A stretch of 64,000 bases of DNA from Fragum whitleyi (GCA_948146395.1 OX411545.1:17976026-18040025); one strand, 5' to 3'; counted from the first letter of the stretch, positions 34,700-46,060 are shown. The notes: a model not told the origin generated them from the letters alone. A program made the numbers and translations.

Positions 34700-35818
34700 T
34701 GTTAATGATTTAATATTCATACCTACATGAGTGTTTTATACTCTGTGATGACAGAGAACGACTGAGGAAATTCAAAGATTCTTTCAAAACTAGAAAGCCA
34801 TAAATGGCTTGAGTCGCTCCACAGGCTTGAAATTCTTGAAATAGCAGATCTAAGGTTTGACTAGATTTTAAGATATTTTGGGTTTTACTGATGATGAAAT
34901 GATTTTCAAAGTTTCCACTAAATAACATATAGAGAAATGACCTCTGCCCATAAAAGACATATTTTTCATCCAATGACATTAATTTTTCGCCGCATAATTA
35001 AGGTTCACTCAAGGGTCATTCCATTGAAATTTGGTTGATATCCATCAATTACATTCTGAGAAAATGATTTTTAAAGTTTCCACTAAATAACATACATGTA
35101 TAGAGAATTGACCTCCGCCCATAAAATACATAGTTTTTATCTGATCACAATAATTTTTGGTAGACTGATAAAGGGTCACTCAAGGATCATTCATTGAAAT
35201 TTGGTTGATATCCATCAATTTCATTATGAGAAAATGATTTGCAAAGTGTTCACTTTAAAACATATATAGAAATGACCTGCGCCCCTAAAATGCATATTTT
35301 TCATCCGATCACAATAATTTTTGGTAGACTGATATAGGTTTACTCGAGGATCATTACAGTGAAATTTGGTTGATATCCATCGATTACATTCTGAGAAAAT
35401 GATTTGCAAAGTTTTCACTATATAACATATATAGAAATGACCTGCGCCCCCAAATGCATATTTTTCATCCGATCACAATAATTTTTGGTAGACTGATAAA
35501 GGGTCACTCGAGGATCATTCATGTAAAATTCAATTGGTATCCATCGATTAGAATCTGAGAAAACTAACTTTTTACCATATTTGGAAATTGGCCACGCCCA
35601 TTAAATCCATGTTTTTCATTCGATCCAATTTCTTGAACAACTATGAAAGAAGGTCAACCAATGATCATTCGTGTGAAGTTTGGTTGAAATTCATCCAGTA
35701 GTTTCTGAGGAAAAGATTTTTAAAGAAAAATTTTACGACCGGACGCACACACGGACGGACGCACGACGGACACAACGCCATGACAATGGCGCCAGTGGCT
35801 TTCAGCCAGTGGAGCTAA
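34700..35818 (+). repeat. Tandem-core element, 175-180 bp units, ends GTGGAGCTAA
   Basis: About five units (starting near 34880, 35063, 35240, 35412 and 35570). Each carries ATTTTTCATCCGATCACAAT, GGGTCACTCAAGGATCATT and GGTTGATATCCATCAATTAC. A GGACGGACGCACG stretch (35745-35772), a TGGC...GCCA hairpin and the terminus GTGGAGCTAA (35809-35818) follow. The layout suggests a non-autonomous rolling-circle-type element, as known for bivalve pearl/Helentron families; inference. Confidence 0.65.
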
Positions 35819-35911
35819 CTAGTCTTCAAACGTTAATATGAAATTTCATTTCATTTAGGGCCTACACCTAACAGAATAAACTCTCTGCTATTACCTTCAA
35901 GTCTACTATAG

Positions 35912-37180
35912 TACAAGAGGGCCATTGTGGCCCTAAATAGGTTATTTTGGTTAACTCAGACTTATCAGAACAACATTTTTGACTATTTTCGAGGTTGATT
36001 GTTGTCCTGAAAACTATGACCTAATGACCTAGTTTTTAACCCAGTTTTTTTGTCTGAGATCTCATATAAAAATAATTTTCAGGTTGATTTAGCAAACATG
36101 GTTTCTAGAGTGTCCACAAGGTTTGCTGAAAATTGGACCTCGTGACCTTGACCCATTTTGAAACAAAAATTTCATCAAGACAACATACGGACCAAAATAT
36201 TTAGATGGAAGAAGTTTTGGAGAAGAAGACTATTTATATTTTACCATAAGGGTCCCTTTTTTTGGATGAAATGAAGCCTGAAACACCTAAGTAAACAACC
36301 TGATCAGGTTTAAAAGGAGGAATCTGAAAGATGATGTCCTAAGCATCATTCCTATCAAGCTTGGTTATATACTGAACAGTAGTTTGGGAAAAGTTGATTT
36401 TCTTTATATAACATTACATGGGACAATTTTTCTGTGATGCGGCAGCCCGTAGAGCCAATGTCTTCGCCTTGATCAGAATTTAACAAACGAATATGAAAGA
36501 GTATGTTCTAAGCATCTTTCCTGTGAAGTTTCGTTAAATTCTGAATAGAAGTTTCAGAGAAGAGGAATTTATATATTGCATCAAGTGACACCATTTTTCA
36601 GTGACACGGCAGCCCGTAGAGCCCAAGTCATCAGCCCAATCAGAATTTCATGACTAAATCTGAAAGAGCATGTCCTAAGCATCATTTCTGTAAAGTATTG
36701 TTTAATTCTAAACAATAGTTTCAGAGATGATTTTTCATATTTCACCTCATGGGACCATTTTTAGTGACGCAGCAGCCCATAGAACCCATGTCTTCAATCC
36801 GATCAAAATTTTACGAAAAACTCTGAAAGAGCATGCATGTCCTCAGCAACATTCTCAGGTAGTTGGTCACATTCTGGACAGTACTTTCAGAGAAAAAGAT
36901 TTTTTTTATATTTCATCTTGTGGGACCATTTTTTCAGTGACGCTACAGCACATGGAGCCCAAGTCATCGGCCCGATCAGATTTTCACGAACAAATCTGCG
37001 AGAGCATGTCCCAAGGATTATTCCTGTAAAGTTTGGTTGGATTCTGTCGTGGAGAAGATGCTTAAAGAAAAAGTTAACGGCCGGTCTGACGAACGGATGC
37101 ACGCATTCTGCTTATTTGTTTCAGAGAAAAGATTTAAAAAGATGTTCCTATTTACCCCCCTTTGATGCCATAGCAATCAT
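35912..37180 (+). repeat. Tandem-core element starting ACAAGAGGGCC, first array copy
   Basis: Starts ACAAGAGGGCCATTGTGGCCC (hairpin GGGCCATTGTGGCCC), then a degenerate stretch with GACCTTGACC. Units of about 155-185 bp follow (near 36410, 36590, 36750 and 36930) with GACGCAGCAGCCC, GAGCCCAAGTCATC and TCTGAAAGAGCATG. It ends with GGCCGGTCTGACGAACGG and CATAGCAATCATGAT near 37180. The same array recurs at 38040-38422 and 41952-42072. Confidence 0.65.
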
Positions 37181-37189
37181 GATACATGT

Positions 37190-38040
37190 GGGTACAAATT
37201 CTCACGAAAATGCCCTTAGAAAAGTCCCTTTTGGAAACAGATTGCTTTTGTAATGTTGGACACAAACATAGTTCCAAGTCAATATCTTCATGAGTAACAA
37301 AGCTAGGATCAAAGTTAAAAGTTGTGAGGCCAACATCAATACCCACACCCATGCCAACACCAACAACGACGCCAACAAGGCTATGGTGATGATAATACTT
37401 TGATGTTTTGTTCGAAAACAGCATAGTTAAAAGTTTGATGACCTTCAAAATGATAAATAGGCTAAAGGTATGTTTTCCTTGAACAAATTTTCAGATTTGT
37501 CTATTTTTGTAGCCAACCACATGTAGTATCCATGGTTTATTTGACCTGAATTTGACCTCTTTGGAAAAAATGCTAAAATAACAATTACTCACATATTTTA
37601 TCAGTTAAGAAAATATATATTACATTCAATACCGTTTGTTATTCATTCCTATGAAAGCACATGCAAAGCCGAGTAGGAATAATCAGATTTTTATTCATCT
37701 AAATAGCAGGGGTCAGATTCAGGTCAATAGAACTGCGCTATACATGTCGAGGGTTTTGTGCTAAACTGTACTAAGTGTATATACAGTGTATATACACTTA
37801 GTACAGTCTTGCACTAAATCCTTGATGTGTTCCAAATAAAAATCAAACACCATTGCAGAGTGAAAAATCTGTTTTTTCATGAAAAAGAGATAAATCAACA
37901 TTATCACAGTATTCAAAGATACATACAAGTACACATAAACAAAGGCATAAGTATTTTCAAGTCAATATTTTAACTTTTTTTTATTTGTATTCCCTTTACT
38001 TGACATCCTCCTCTTAACCTGTTCACTCTGTGTTTTATCC
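37190..38040 (-). pseudogene. Duplicated 3' fragment of the IQCK-like gene
   Basis: Corresponds to 45482-46120: the same AAGTCAATATCTTCAT, CCATGCCAACACCAACAAC, TGGTGATGATAATACTTTG and TGTATATACACTTAGTACAG blocks, then the last codons of the IQ-motif gene (minus strand, about 37985-38040: DKTQSEQ versus DKTESGQ). A one-base loss shifts the frame before the stop. It ends abruptly at 38040, where the array restarts. It also carries about 210 bp (37525-37735) absent from the 45-kb copy. Non-functional. Confidence 0.75.
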
Positions 38041-38422
38041 TGTGTTTCTGTAAAGTGTTGTTTAATTCTAAACAGTAGTTTCAGAGAAGATATTTTATAT
38101 ATCATCACATGGCACCATTTTAGTGACGCAGCAGCCCGTAGAGCCCATGCCTTCAATCCGATCAAAATTTTACGAAAAACTCTGAAAGAGCATGCATGTC
38201 CTCAGCAACATTCTCAGGTAGTTGGTCACATTCTGGACAGTACTTTCAGAGAAAAAGATTTTTTATATTTCATCTTGTGGGACCATTTTTTCAGAGACGC
38301 TACAGCACATGGAGCCCAAGTCATCGGCCCGATCAGATTTTCACGAACAAATCTGCGAGAGCATGTCCCAAGGATTATTCCTGTAAAGTTTGGTTGAATT
38401 CTGTCGTAGAGAAGATGTTTAA
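38040..38422 (+). repeat. Second copy of the 36-kb array, left part
   Basis: Nearly repeats 36690-37060: GACGCAGCAGCCCGTAGAGC, CATGCATGTCCTCAGCAACA, TACTTTCAGAGAAAAAGA. It is interrupted at GAAGATGTTTAA by the 3.5-kb foldback element and continues at 41952-42072. Confidence 0.8.
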
Positions 38423-41400
38423 TAGTCCGGCAGAAAAATGGCATATTTTACTTGAACCTAGTAGTGTGGTATAAAGTTTTTTTCTTTGCTGATTCTTGTA
38501 GCCCAAGTCTTAATCATCAAGAATCTGCCTGATGACACCTTGGCATCATTGAGCATTTTGAGAAAATCGAGATGGCAGCCAGGACCCCTTGAACAAATAC
38601 ATGCTACCCACTTTACTTTTCTTAATGATAGGCTTTTATGCATTTTTGACCTTAGTTTTGTCGTAAAGATCATACTGTTAAGTATATTGAGGAAATTAAC
38701 CGATAAAACGAAAGAAACAATAACTATTTTAGACAACATGGCAGCCAAACAGTAATATTACACAGCATTTAGAGAACAATAGATTCTATTTGACAAACCA
38801 AACTTTTGATTGAATTGGTTTAATTCTTGTTATGTCTATTGATGATAGCTGCAATTCCGTCAACTTAAAATTAGATTAATTAGATTAGCCCTATCACCGC
38901 TTGTAAATTGACATCCTAACTAGATGGCAGCCAGGAATGTAAAATTGAGAATGATACCATTTTGATTTACTACAAATGTTAAATTACCTTTATACCTTTA
39001 TTTGATATTACTTTTAATCTTGCTGTTTTCTAATAAAGCAAATACTAGTATTTAAATCGATAATCAAAATTATGTTTTTCAGTTTAGATGGCTGCCAAAC
39101 AGAACGGCTGATTGTTTGGCAACATTGTACTGTAAATAGGAGTTTACACAGTTTTTTCTCATTTTTTTTAATTTGTATCATTTTTTTTCTCTGACCATCC
39201 TCTTTTCATCAAGCGGATTTTATCTGTCACTACATATTAGTCATTTTTCTTAGTTAGATATGGCAGCCAGGAATGTGGATGACGGCATCCTTAACCCTAT
39301 CTTTATGCTGATTGTTCTCTATATAGATTTTCACATATTTTGCCCTTAGATCTTGTAATTTGATATATCAAGTCATACCCAAAAATAAATGATGTAAACG
39401 TCCTTTTTTAGACTCAGAGATGTTCAATGAACAAATACGATACGTTAATATCACTCTTCGACATTTCGTAGTGGTGACTCTTACTGGTCTACTGACTAAA
39501 GGAAAAAGAGAGACAATTATTGTTCTTAAAACTGGCTGTCATCTCGAAAATAGAATCTAATGACTTACTAATTGACCATGATTTATAAGGATGGCGTACA
39601 GAACTCATAAATGTTTGAGTCATAAAATTAAGATAGAAATGCGGAAGGACATCTTCAAAAGTGTTTCTTACAGCTAAGTTATTTTAGCTGCCATCTTGAA
39701 ATTCGCCCTAAAATACCATGCGGACCAGAGGTAACGCATATTAACGTCTTTGATCTGCGTCAAATGAATTATTCTATACCTCATTTTCGCGATATCGCTT
39801 CGAGGAGTGTATAATGCCCCCTCTGATCTAATTATTTTATTTGTATTTGGATATAAGCTAATTTAGTATTTAATTTAGTATTTGTTTTGATCTTAAAATA
39901 AGCACTTCATGACTGAAATGAATATTGAAATCCTAAATAAAGGTGCATGGACCACTATAATTAGATGAAATATAATAAGAATCGTAGACAGTGTTTTTCA
40001 GTCATTTTTATTAAATTCTTTGGCAACATCTTATGACCGCTCAGAACAACAAGTAGAACCCAAAATATCCAATGCTGACATCTTGATTCACACGTAGGAA
40101 GGTCAAATGATCACTTCAATCAAATGCCTGTTTGGCTGTCATTCCATGTTTACAATAATTATTAACATTAAATTGGTTCATTGCGAATTAAAATTTAATG
40201 TTTGTCTGAGCTTAGCAGAAAGCTTGGTGACCAAAGAAATGTAAAGTAAGGGAAAGCTGGAAAATCAGATGAGTTTTTTTCCTTCGGTTTACTATGACAT
40301 CAGTATTTCAATAAAATTGCGTTGCTTAGAGCAGTGTTGGACACACATTCATACAAAATTTGCCTTGACCGGAATCGAACCATGGTGCCTATTGTTGAGA
40401 GTCCGACACTGTGCATTGGTCTGGGTCCAAAAAAAATCAACTGTGTTAAACATTTGAAACTTTTCCTCTGTTCAGATGTGTCATTATACTTAAAATAGCT
40501 TTCCCTGTAATCGACATGATTACACGATTTCCGACAAAAAAGTCTGCATCTATAAAAGGGAAGTTCTACAGCAAAATCTTGATCAAATACAATATAAAAG
40601 GATTGATATAAGCTGATACAAAAAAAACTTTATATTTTTTTCATTTGTGGCAGCTATCTTGAAAATTAAAAAGCGAAGGGCATTTTTTCAATTTTGTTTC
40701 ATTTAGAGAAATTCAAATTTGTTCACATTTCATGACCTCAGATTTAAATTCAACCAAGAGCAATTTATTTCAATTATTCAATGGCATGTGTATATTATTA
40801 GAATTTTTTTAGCGCTATTTGCTTTTAACTTTTAAAAAGAGTCCAACTTGCGAAACACTATCCAAATAAACAAAATCAGTTTGAGTTTTGTTTCAGGCAG
40901 TCCTTTTCTCACCTATTTTGCAGGGCATGTTAAAAAGAAAAAAATGCGAGTGAAAGGTTGATTTGTTTTGAGGTGGAAATCCACATTTCATTTTTCCTGA
41001 CTGACTTCCAATTTAAGAAAGAAATTCAAATTAGAGGTTGGTTTTATGAGCCTATTTTCAAAATTGGTCAGATTACTTGCGGACTAAATGCTTAAAGTTA
41101 TTTAGATGCTGTTGTTAGTTTCAACGTGACTTTCAGATCCCCACTTGGCTACCATTTTGATTACAATTCTAATTTATATCCGAATTTGAGCATGTTTTGT
41201 TTTTCTAGTTCTTATAAGCTCAGAAAAGAAGAAATGATATGTTAAGAAATATGTATATATCATGCTTATTCTGAGCTTGTATATTGTATGAAAGTCCTGG
41301 CTGCCATCTCCATTTTAAAAAATCTCAATGATTACAAGGTGTCATCAGTGTAATTATTGATTAATACTTTGGCTAGAAGAATCAATCTAGAAATCAGCTA

Positions 41401-41951
41401 AACTGACCTTAAAAAATCTTCCAGATTGACAATTTATTTTGAGCACAAACTTGCATTTATGCATTCCTGGCTGCCAAGTTCAATTTCCCAAAAAACAAAT
41501 TAAATCAGACGACTAGATTTACCCGTTTTTCAAAAAGAAAATGGTTTAAGCCTCTGAACAAAATGGTTGAAATCATTCTGAGGCTGAAATCTGTCAGAAC
41601 ATGGCATATTACACTGTTTACTTATCCAGAATTCCACTTGGCTGCCATCTTGATTACAATTCAAAATTCAAATTTCAATTAACCCTTAAAAATATTTTTT
41701 GGGTTCTTATGAGGATCTTAGTGACCAGAACAAGAGAAAAAATAGGATCTGAAAAATAGATATAGCAAGTTAATGATCAGTTTGTATATTTTACGATATT
41801 CCTGGCTGCCATCTCCATTTTCTCAAAATGCTCAATGATGACAAGATGTCATCAGTCAGATTCTTGATGTGCAATATCTTAGCTAACAGAATCAATCAAG
41901 AAAAAAACTTTATACCACACTACTAGGTCCAGCTTAATTTCTGCCGGACTA
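38423..41951. mobile_element. 3.5-kb foldback transposon with ATGGCAGCC arrays
   Basis: Inverted termini TAGTCCGGCAGAAA / TTTCTGCCGGACTA, extended by long imperfect arms (CCTAGTAGTGTGGTATAAAG, then CATTGAGCATTTTGAGAAAA) of at least about 160 bp. The motif GATGGCAGCC occurs five times forward on the left (38571, 38737, 38933, 39087, 39259). It occurs in inverse form on the right and in the middle (39534, 39686, 40134, 40649, 41147, 41299, 41469, 41640, 41804), mostly 150-195 bp apart. The pre-insertion sequence GATGCTTAAAGAAAAAG survives at 37057-37073, giving TAA as an apparent 3-bp target duplication. No transposase frame. A tRNA-derived SINE sits inside (40320-40432). Confidence 0.8.
40320..40432 (-). 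repeat. tRNA-derived SINE-like sequence inside the foldback element
   Basis: On the minus strand GGTTCGATTCCGG (at 40370-40382) is a perfect B box preceded by GTGTCGGACTCTCAACAATA (anticodon-arm region). The A box is weaker. The sequence following it is unlike the (AATC)n family. Confidence 0.5.
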
Positions 41952-42072
41952 TAAAGAAAAAGTTAACGGCCGGTCTGACGAACGGATGCACGCATTCTGC
42001 TTATTTGTTTCAGAGAAAAGATTTAAAAAGATGTTCCTATTTACCCCCTTTTGATGCCATAGCAATCATGAT
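41952..42072 (+). repeat. Second copy of the 36-kb array, right part
   Basis: Continues the interrupted copy: AAGAAAAAGTTAACGGCCGG, GACGAACGGATGCACGCATT, ending CATAGCAATCATGAT exactly where the first copy (37180) ends. Confidence 0.8.
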
Positions 42073-42185
42073 TTAGGGTGGATTTCATTGATTTGAACAA
42101 TTTTGGTATAGCTTGGCCAAACAAACATCCCTGTCTAGTTTCATCAAGATTGCCACATCAGTTTATGAGGAGATTTGCTTTGTTT

Positions 42186-42395
42186 GATTGGTTTTACGCC
42201 GCTTTAATATTATTTCAGTCATATCGTAGCTAGTACTACCACCACATCCTTTCCTAGCCACCAGCTGCTATCACACATACGATTTTCAACTCATTGGTGA
42301 GAGACAAATAGTCGGAAAGGGTGGGTGCCGCCGTCGGGGACCTCTAGATTGATAGTCCGACGCGCTACCAACTGAGCTATGACGGCGACGTTTAG
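42186..42395 (-). mobile_element. Full-length tRNA-derived SINE, minus strand
   Basis: The reverse complement starts with an excellent tRNA head, GCCGTCATAGCTCAGTTGG (A box TAGCTCAGTTGG), GTCGGACTATCAATC, then a weakened B-box region AGAGGTCCCCGACGG. The body (CACCCACCCTTTCCGAC, GATAGCAGCTGG, AGCGGCGTAAAACC) follows. The head resembles a canonical tRNA D arm, supporting tRNA origin of this SINE family. Confidence 0.8.
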
Positions 42396-42480
42396 GAGGA
42401 GAAGATCGACGGACGTCTGACGACGGACAAAGGACTATCACAATAGCTCGCCTAGAGCATAGGGTGAGCTTAAAATGCAC
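42396..42480 (+). repeat. Element terminus with GACGGAC stretch and GGTGAGCTTAA
   Basis: GAAGATCGACGGACGTCTGACGACGGAC, written here in parts (GATCGACGGACGTC; GACGACGGAC), is followed by TAGCTCGCCTAGAGC and GGTGAGCTTAAAA. This is a variant of the GTGAGCTAA terminus seen at 57686 and 57806. Confidence 0.45.
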
Positions 42481-43449
42481 CAGGCAATGTTTTGGGGTGG
42501 GCCGCGCTGATTTTGACGACAAACTATTTGTTTTAAGCTAAATCTGGTTGCAGTTTTGGATGGGCTCTATATATAATCTTTCGAAATCCTGATGTTTTTT
42601 TTTCAAATCTAGGATAGGTATTAAGGATTCTTGGGCCCACAACTTTTTCTACTGGCCCATCAATATTTCACAATGGCCCTTCATGAAATTGGTCCAAAAA
42701 ATCCCTGTGCATATGCAAACTATTTCGTATTGTTTCCATCTTGAATCCGGGAGGGGGGGTCCAGCTTTCACATACCCTGCTTTACACGTGATCTTGCATG
42801 AAAACTGTGGTTACGTTTTAAATAGTTTACTAACGTTTTATCAGCATAGTAAATATTTTAACTTATCCTTCGACTAATTGGCGGCACTAGTTGTCTTAAA
42901 GAATTGGGTCGCGGAAGATGTCAGTGTTGACACGTTGAAGAATGTAAGTTATCCAAAACACTAAGAGGTAAAAAGATATTGCTTGCAAGAAGTTTCTTCT
43001 TTTTCCCAATTAATTTAAATATGCCTAGTCATTTGAGAAGTGGTCTGCATCCTTTTAAAATTATTTTGTACCTTTTGTACCCGAAATTCTGTGGTCACCG
43101 CATTGTTTGATTGGGTTTATATTGATTTCATGTGAGTCAAAGCAGACGTGAATTTAATTTCTTTTCGACAACCAGAAGACACCTTATTCAAAGAGAGACA
43201 ACTATAGTCAAATGGACTGCACAAGCATTATCTACCTTGATTAATGGCTAGGAGTAAAAGATTTGGCAAGATAAAAAAAAAATTGAATGCGAAAGCATTT
43301 GTGACCGTCTGGGAACCTCGTAAAATAAATATTTGGAAAAGAGATTGGCTTCAGCATAGGTCAACCCAAAGGCGCATTTAGAAAATAATTATATATCTTG
43401 GTGGAAGCTAGTAAACATCATTCTTAATTCAGAAAATTTGTCGTCTGCG
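42481..43449. other. Intergenic, nothing recognised
   Basis: No exon or repeat boundaries identified. GTCAGTGTTGACACGTTGAA near 42920 resembles GTCCAGTGTTGACGCGTTGAA near 56312, so a diverged dispersed repeat may be present. Confidence 0.45.
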
Positions 43450-43545
43450 AAAAAGTTTCGAACCTGGTCAGTCAGCGCAGATCACGCAGTCTGACCAGGG
43501 TTGGCACTTCCAAGATGATCCCTTTTCGCGTGACAGGTCACATTT
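43450..43545. mobile_element. Half copy of the TGTGACCCGTAACGC foldback MITE
   Basis: TTTCGAACCTGGTCAG...CTGACCAGGGTTGGCA inner arms and the right terminus GATCCCTTTTCGCGTGACAG GTCACA match 30600-30696. The left terminus is missing. Confidence 0.6.
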
Positions 43546-43929
43546 TGGAAAGATTTAGGTATTCTTGACAGCTTTTGTCTGGTGGTTTCAACGGGAGGCA
43601 ATCCAACAAGGGTTTTATTTGTTAATGCCGCTCTAATGCTTTTTTTATAATATCAAGGAGGCTAATATTTCTATCAACAATGATACCTTTGCATCCTATT
43701 CTAGCTTTCTTGCTAACCCACTTAATTTTTTTCTTTAACACCACAAGTCATGTCAAAACAAAATTAGCCCTAGAATACTATTTCCAACGATTTCATAGTT
43801 GTAAGAGAAACATAAAGCAGTGGACAACAATAATGATAAATTATATGAGCCGGTACTTGTGCATGAAATTTCAAGCAATTTGCAACGTGTGAAAGGTACA
43901 GGAAATGAGCAGCCTAGAAACTCCTACAG

Positions 43930-44240
43930 TGCAATTACAATATTGTCTGACTGTCTAAAGATACTTTGAGACCTTGTCTATCTACTGAAAGCATGATTAT
44001 GTCTCTGGTCAGACCGTGCAAATGCACAGGCTAGCCGGAGTCTTTGCTTGGTGCACTTTTGAAATTGTAAAGAAATGACATACACAGGCTCATATGCTGA
44101 CTGACAGAAGAGGGATTCAGACCTTATCTGCCTATATAGCGCACAGTGAAGACTGATCAGTCTGTGTGAATGCACAGGCTGGCCAGGGACTTTGCGATAA
44201 TGTGATATTGATGGTAATGTCACACACTGGTTGATATGTG
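43930..44240. mobile_element. GAGCCTG-family MITE, two partial units in tandem
   Basis: Two successive right halves: CTGGTCAGACCGTGCAAATG...GAAATGACATACACAGGCTC (to 44094) and GATCAGTCTGTGTGAATG...GGTAATGTCACACACTGG (to 44232). Each has the central CAGTCTGTG / CACAGGCTGGCC pairing seen at 12555-12777. Confidence 0.55.
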
Positions 44241-44310
44241 TTGCAACTGGGGATCAAACCGAAGACAACTCATGATTGAAGATTCAGAGTCGTATTTGCT
44301 AATGAAGGCT
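44232..44310 (-). repeat. tRNA-like sequence, minus strand
   Basis: The reverse complement contains TAGCCTTCATTAGCAAATACGA and, about 35 bp later, GGTTTGATCCCC (B-box-like). A decayed tRNA or SINE head. Confidence 0.4.
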
Positions 44311-44542
44311 ATCAGTTGGTTGTCTCTCTTGAAATACTCCCAAAGGAGGAAGGGTCCAAATTACTAGTTACCTTGGGTTTTATCCTTATTTCCTTTGCAC
44401 CATAAGATTTAAAGATTAGGTGTAAATCAATTATTGAGCAATTCATAAAATACGTTTGATGTAAAATAAATATTATTTTCTACTTAACTACTCAAAACTT
44501 TAACATAAATACAATTTGCATAAATAAGTATTTTGCATTTAC

Positions 44543-44832
44543 AACAAGATGTGTTTGTGAAACACGACTGCCCCTGGAACAGCATTTTTTTCAAAGTTTG
44601 ACCTTGAAAGATGACCTTGACCTTGTCACATGACCTTGACTTTGGTACCAGCAGATGCGGATCATTGAGATCTATCATCATGCCAAATATGAGCCATTTA
44701 TGTCAAATACTTTTTGAGAAAAGGCAAAGGTTAAGTTTTCGGACAGACACACGGATGGACAGACAGACGGATGTACAGACAGACGGACATGAGTAAAACA
44801 ATATGCCCCCGTTCTCTCGATACGGGGGCATA
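44543..44832 (+). repeat. Non-autonomous element ending in a 10-bp-stem hairpin
   Basis: Starts ACAAGATGTGTTTGTG, then GACCTTGACC-rich sequence and an (ACAGACGG)-type stretch (44740-44790). It ends with a hairpin whose stems TATGCCCCCG (44802-44811) and CGGGGGCATA (44823-44832) enclose an 11-nt loop. The same general layout recurs at 47694-48030. Probably a rolling-circle-like or pearl-type element; inference. Confidence 0.6.
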
Positions 44833-45011
44833 AAAATGAAATTCGCAATTTCCCCATGGAAACCATGGATAAAATCCAAGGAAAATTTCCTAAAGGACCA
44901 CTAAAGATTTTGGAGCACCTTTGATTTAATTCACAGAAGACCAAGGGAGATAACACACAAAAGTCTCCCATTGGAATGATGGTATCATCCTAAAAGAGAA
45001 ATGAACTTAAA

Positions 45012-45300
45012 ACAAGAGCACTGCGGCTTTGGGTACAACACTTGGCTGAAAGTGCTGGATAATGCAATGAATCTAGGTTGAAAAAGGGCATAACTCTTAC
45101 AAAAATGTCTAGAGTTATCCCCATTGATAATCTGGATAGCTCTTGTGATGGTGAACACAAATGCCTAGTTACATGAGGATATCTTAAATAACAAGAGTTT
45201 TAACCTAGGTTAAAGTTTTTCACACCAAAGCCAAGGCCGACACTAACGCCAACACCAACAAAGGTGATCACAATACCTAGGATTTTCTCCAAAAACAACC
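45012..45300 (+). repeat. ACAAGAGCACTG-type element fragment
   Basis: Starts ACAAGAGCACTGCGG and continues through GGGCATAACTCTTAC and GGTGAACACAAATGCC, the same class as 48983 and 12795 (minus). No hairpin end was identified. Confidence 0.45.
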
Positions 45301-45481
45301 AAGCTTATAAAATGATATTATCAAGACAAAATAAACTTAAGAAAATTAGCGCGCCAAATCCTCTATCTGAAAGATTGACTACCAGTTAAAAGTTTACATG
45401 AACTTTTTATTGGAGGTACATTCTTCACCTGCAGCTTGACTGGGGGTGCTAGAAAGTGGTCAATTCTATGTTGAATAGCGT

Positions 45482-46060
45482 AGAAATTCTCACAAAAATA
45501 CCGTCATAAATATATCTCTTGGTAACAGATTGTTTTTATGATGTAGGACACAAACCAAGTTCCAAGTCAATATCTTCATTAGTAACAAAGTTATGAATAA
45601 CGAAGTTAAAGGTTGTGAGGCCAACACCAATACCCACATCCATGCCAACACCAACAACAATGCCAACAAGGCCATGGTGATGATAATACTTTGATGTTTT
45701 TGTTCTACAATAGTATAGTTAAAAGTTTGATGAACTTTGACATGATAGAAAAGATCACTGTATGTTAAAATTCAGAAAACAAAATTTCAGATTTGTCTAT
45801 TTTTGTAGCCAACTACATGCAGTACATGTCGAGGGTTTAGTGCTAGACTGTACTAAGTGTATATACATTGTATATACACTTAGTACAGTCTTGCACTAAA
45901 TTCTTGATGTGTTCCAAATAGAAATAAAACACCATAGTTATGTGAAAAATCTGTTTTTTTTATGAAAAAGAGATAAATTAACATTATCACAGTATTTAAA
46001 GATACATACAAGTACACATAAAGAAGGACATAAGCATTTTCAAGTCAACGTTTTAACTTT
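45482..46060 (-). other. Downstream flank of the IQCK-like gene, present twice in the window
   Basis: The sequence 3' of the IQ-motif gene. It is duplicated at 37190-37985 and contains a near-perfect inverted repeat AAGTGTATATAC...GTATATACACTT. Part may be 3' UTR if polyadenylation is further downstream than the AATAAA at 46061-46066. Confidence 0.6.

Noticed and set aside
34700..37180. CRISPR-like array
   Set aside because: The 150-185 bp degenerate units are not short repeats with unique spacers, and the sequence is animal.
36727..37253. 100- and 138-codon frames in the 36-kb array, and the 92-codon frame at 38196-38474
   Set aside because: They repeat between array copies only because the array is duplicated. 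They have no start context or domain, and they break at the element insertion.
38571..41813. YY1 binding sites suggested by ATGGC-centred motifs
   Set aside because: The recalled YY1 consensus (AAGATGGCGGC) matches only partly, so naming a factor is not justified. The motif array is reported without it.
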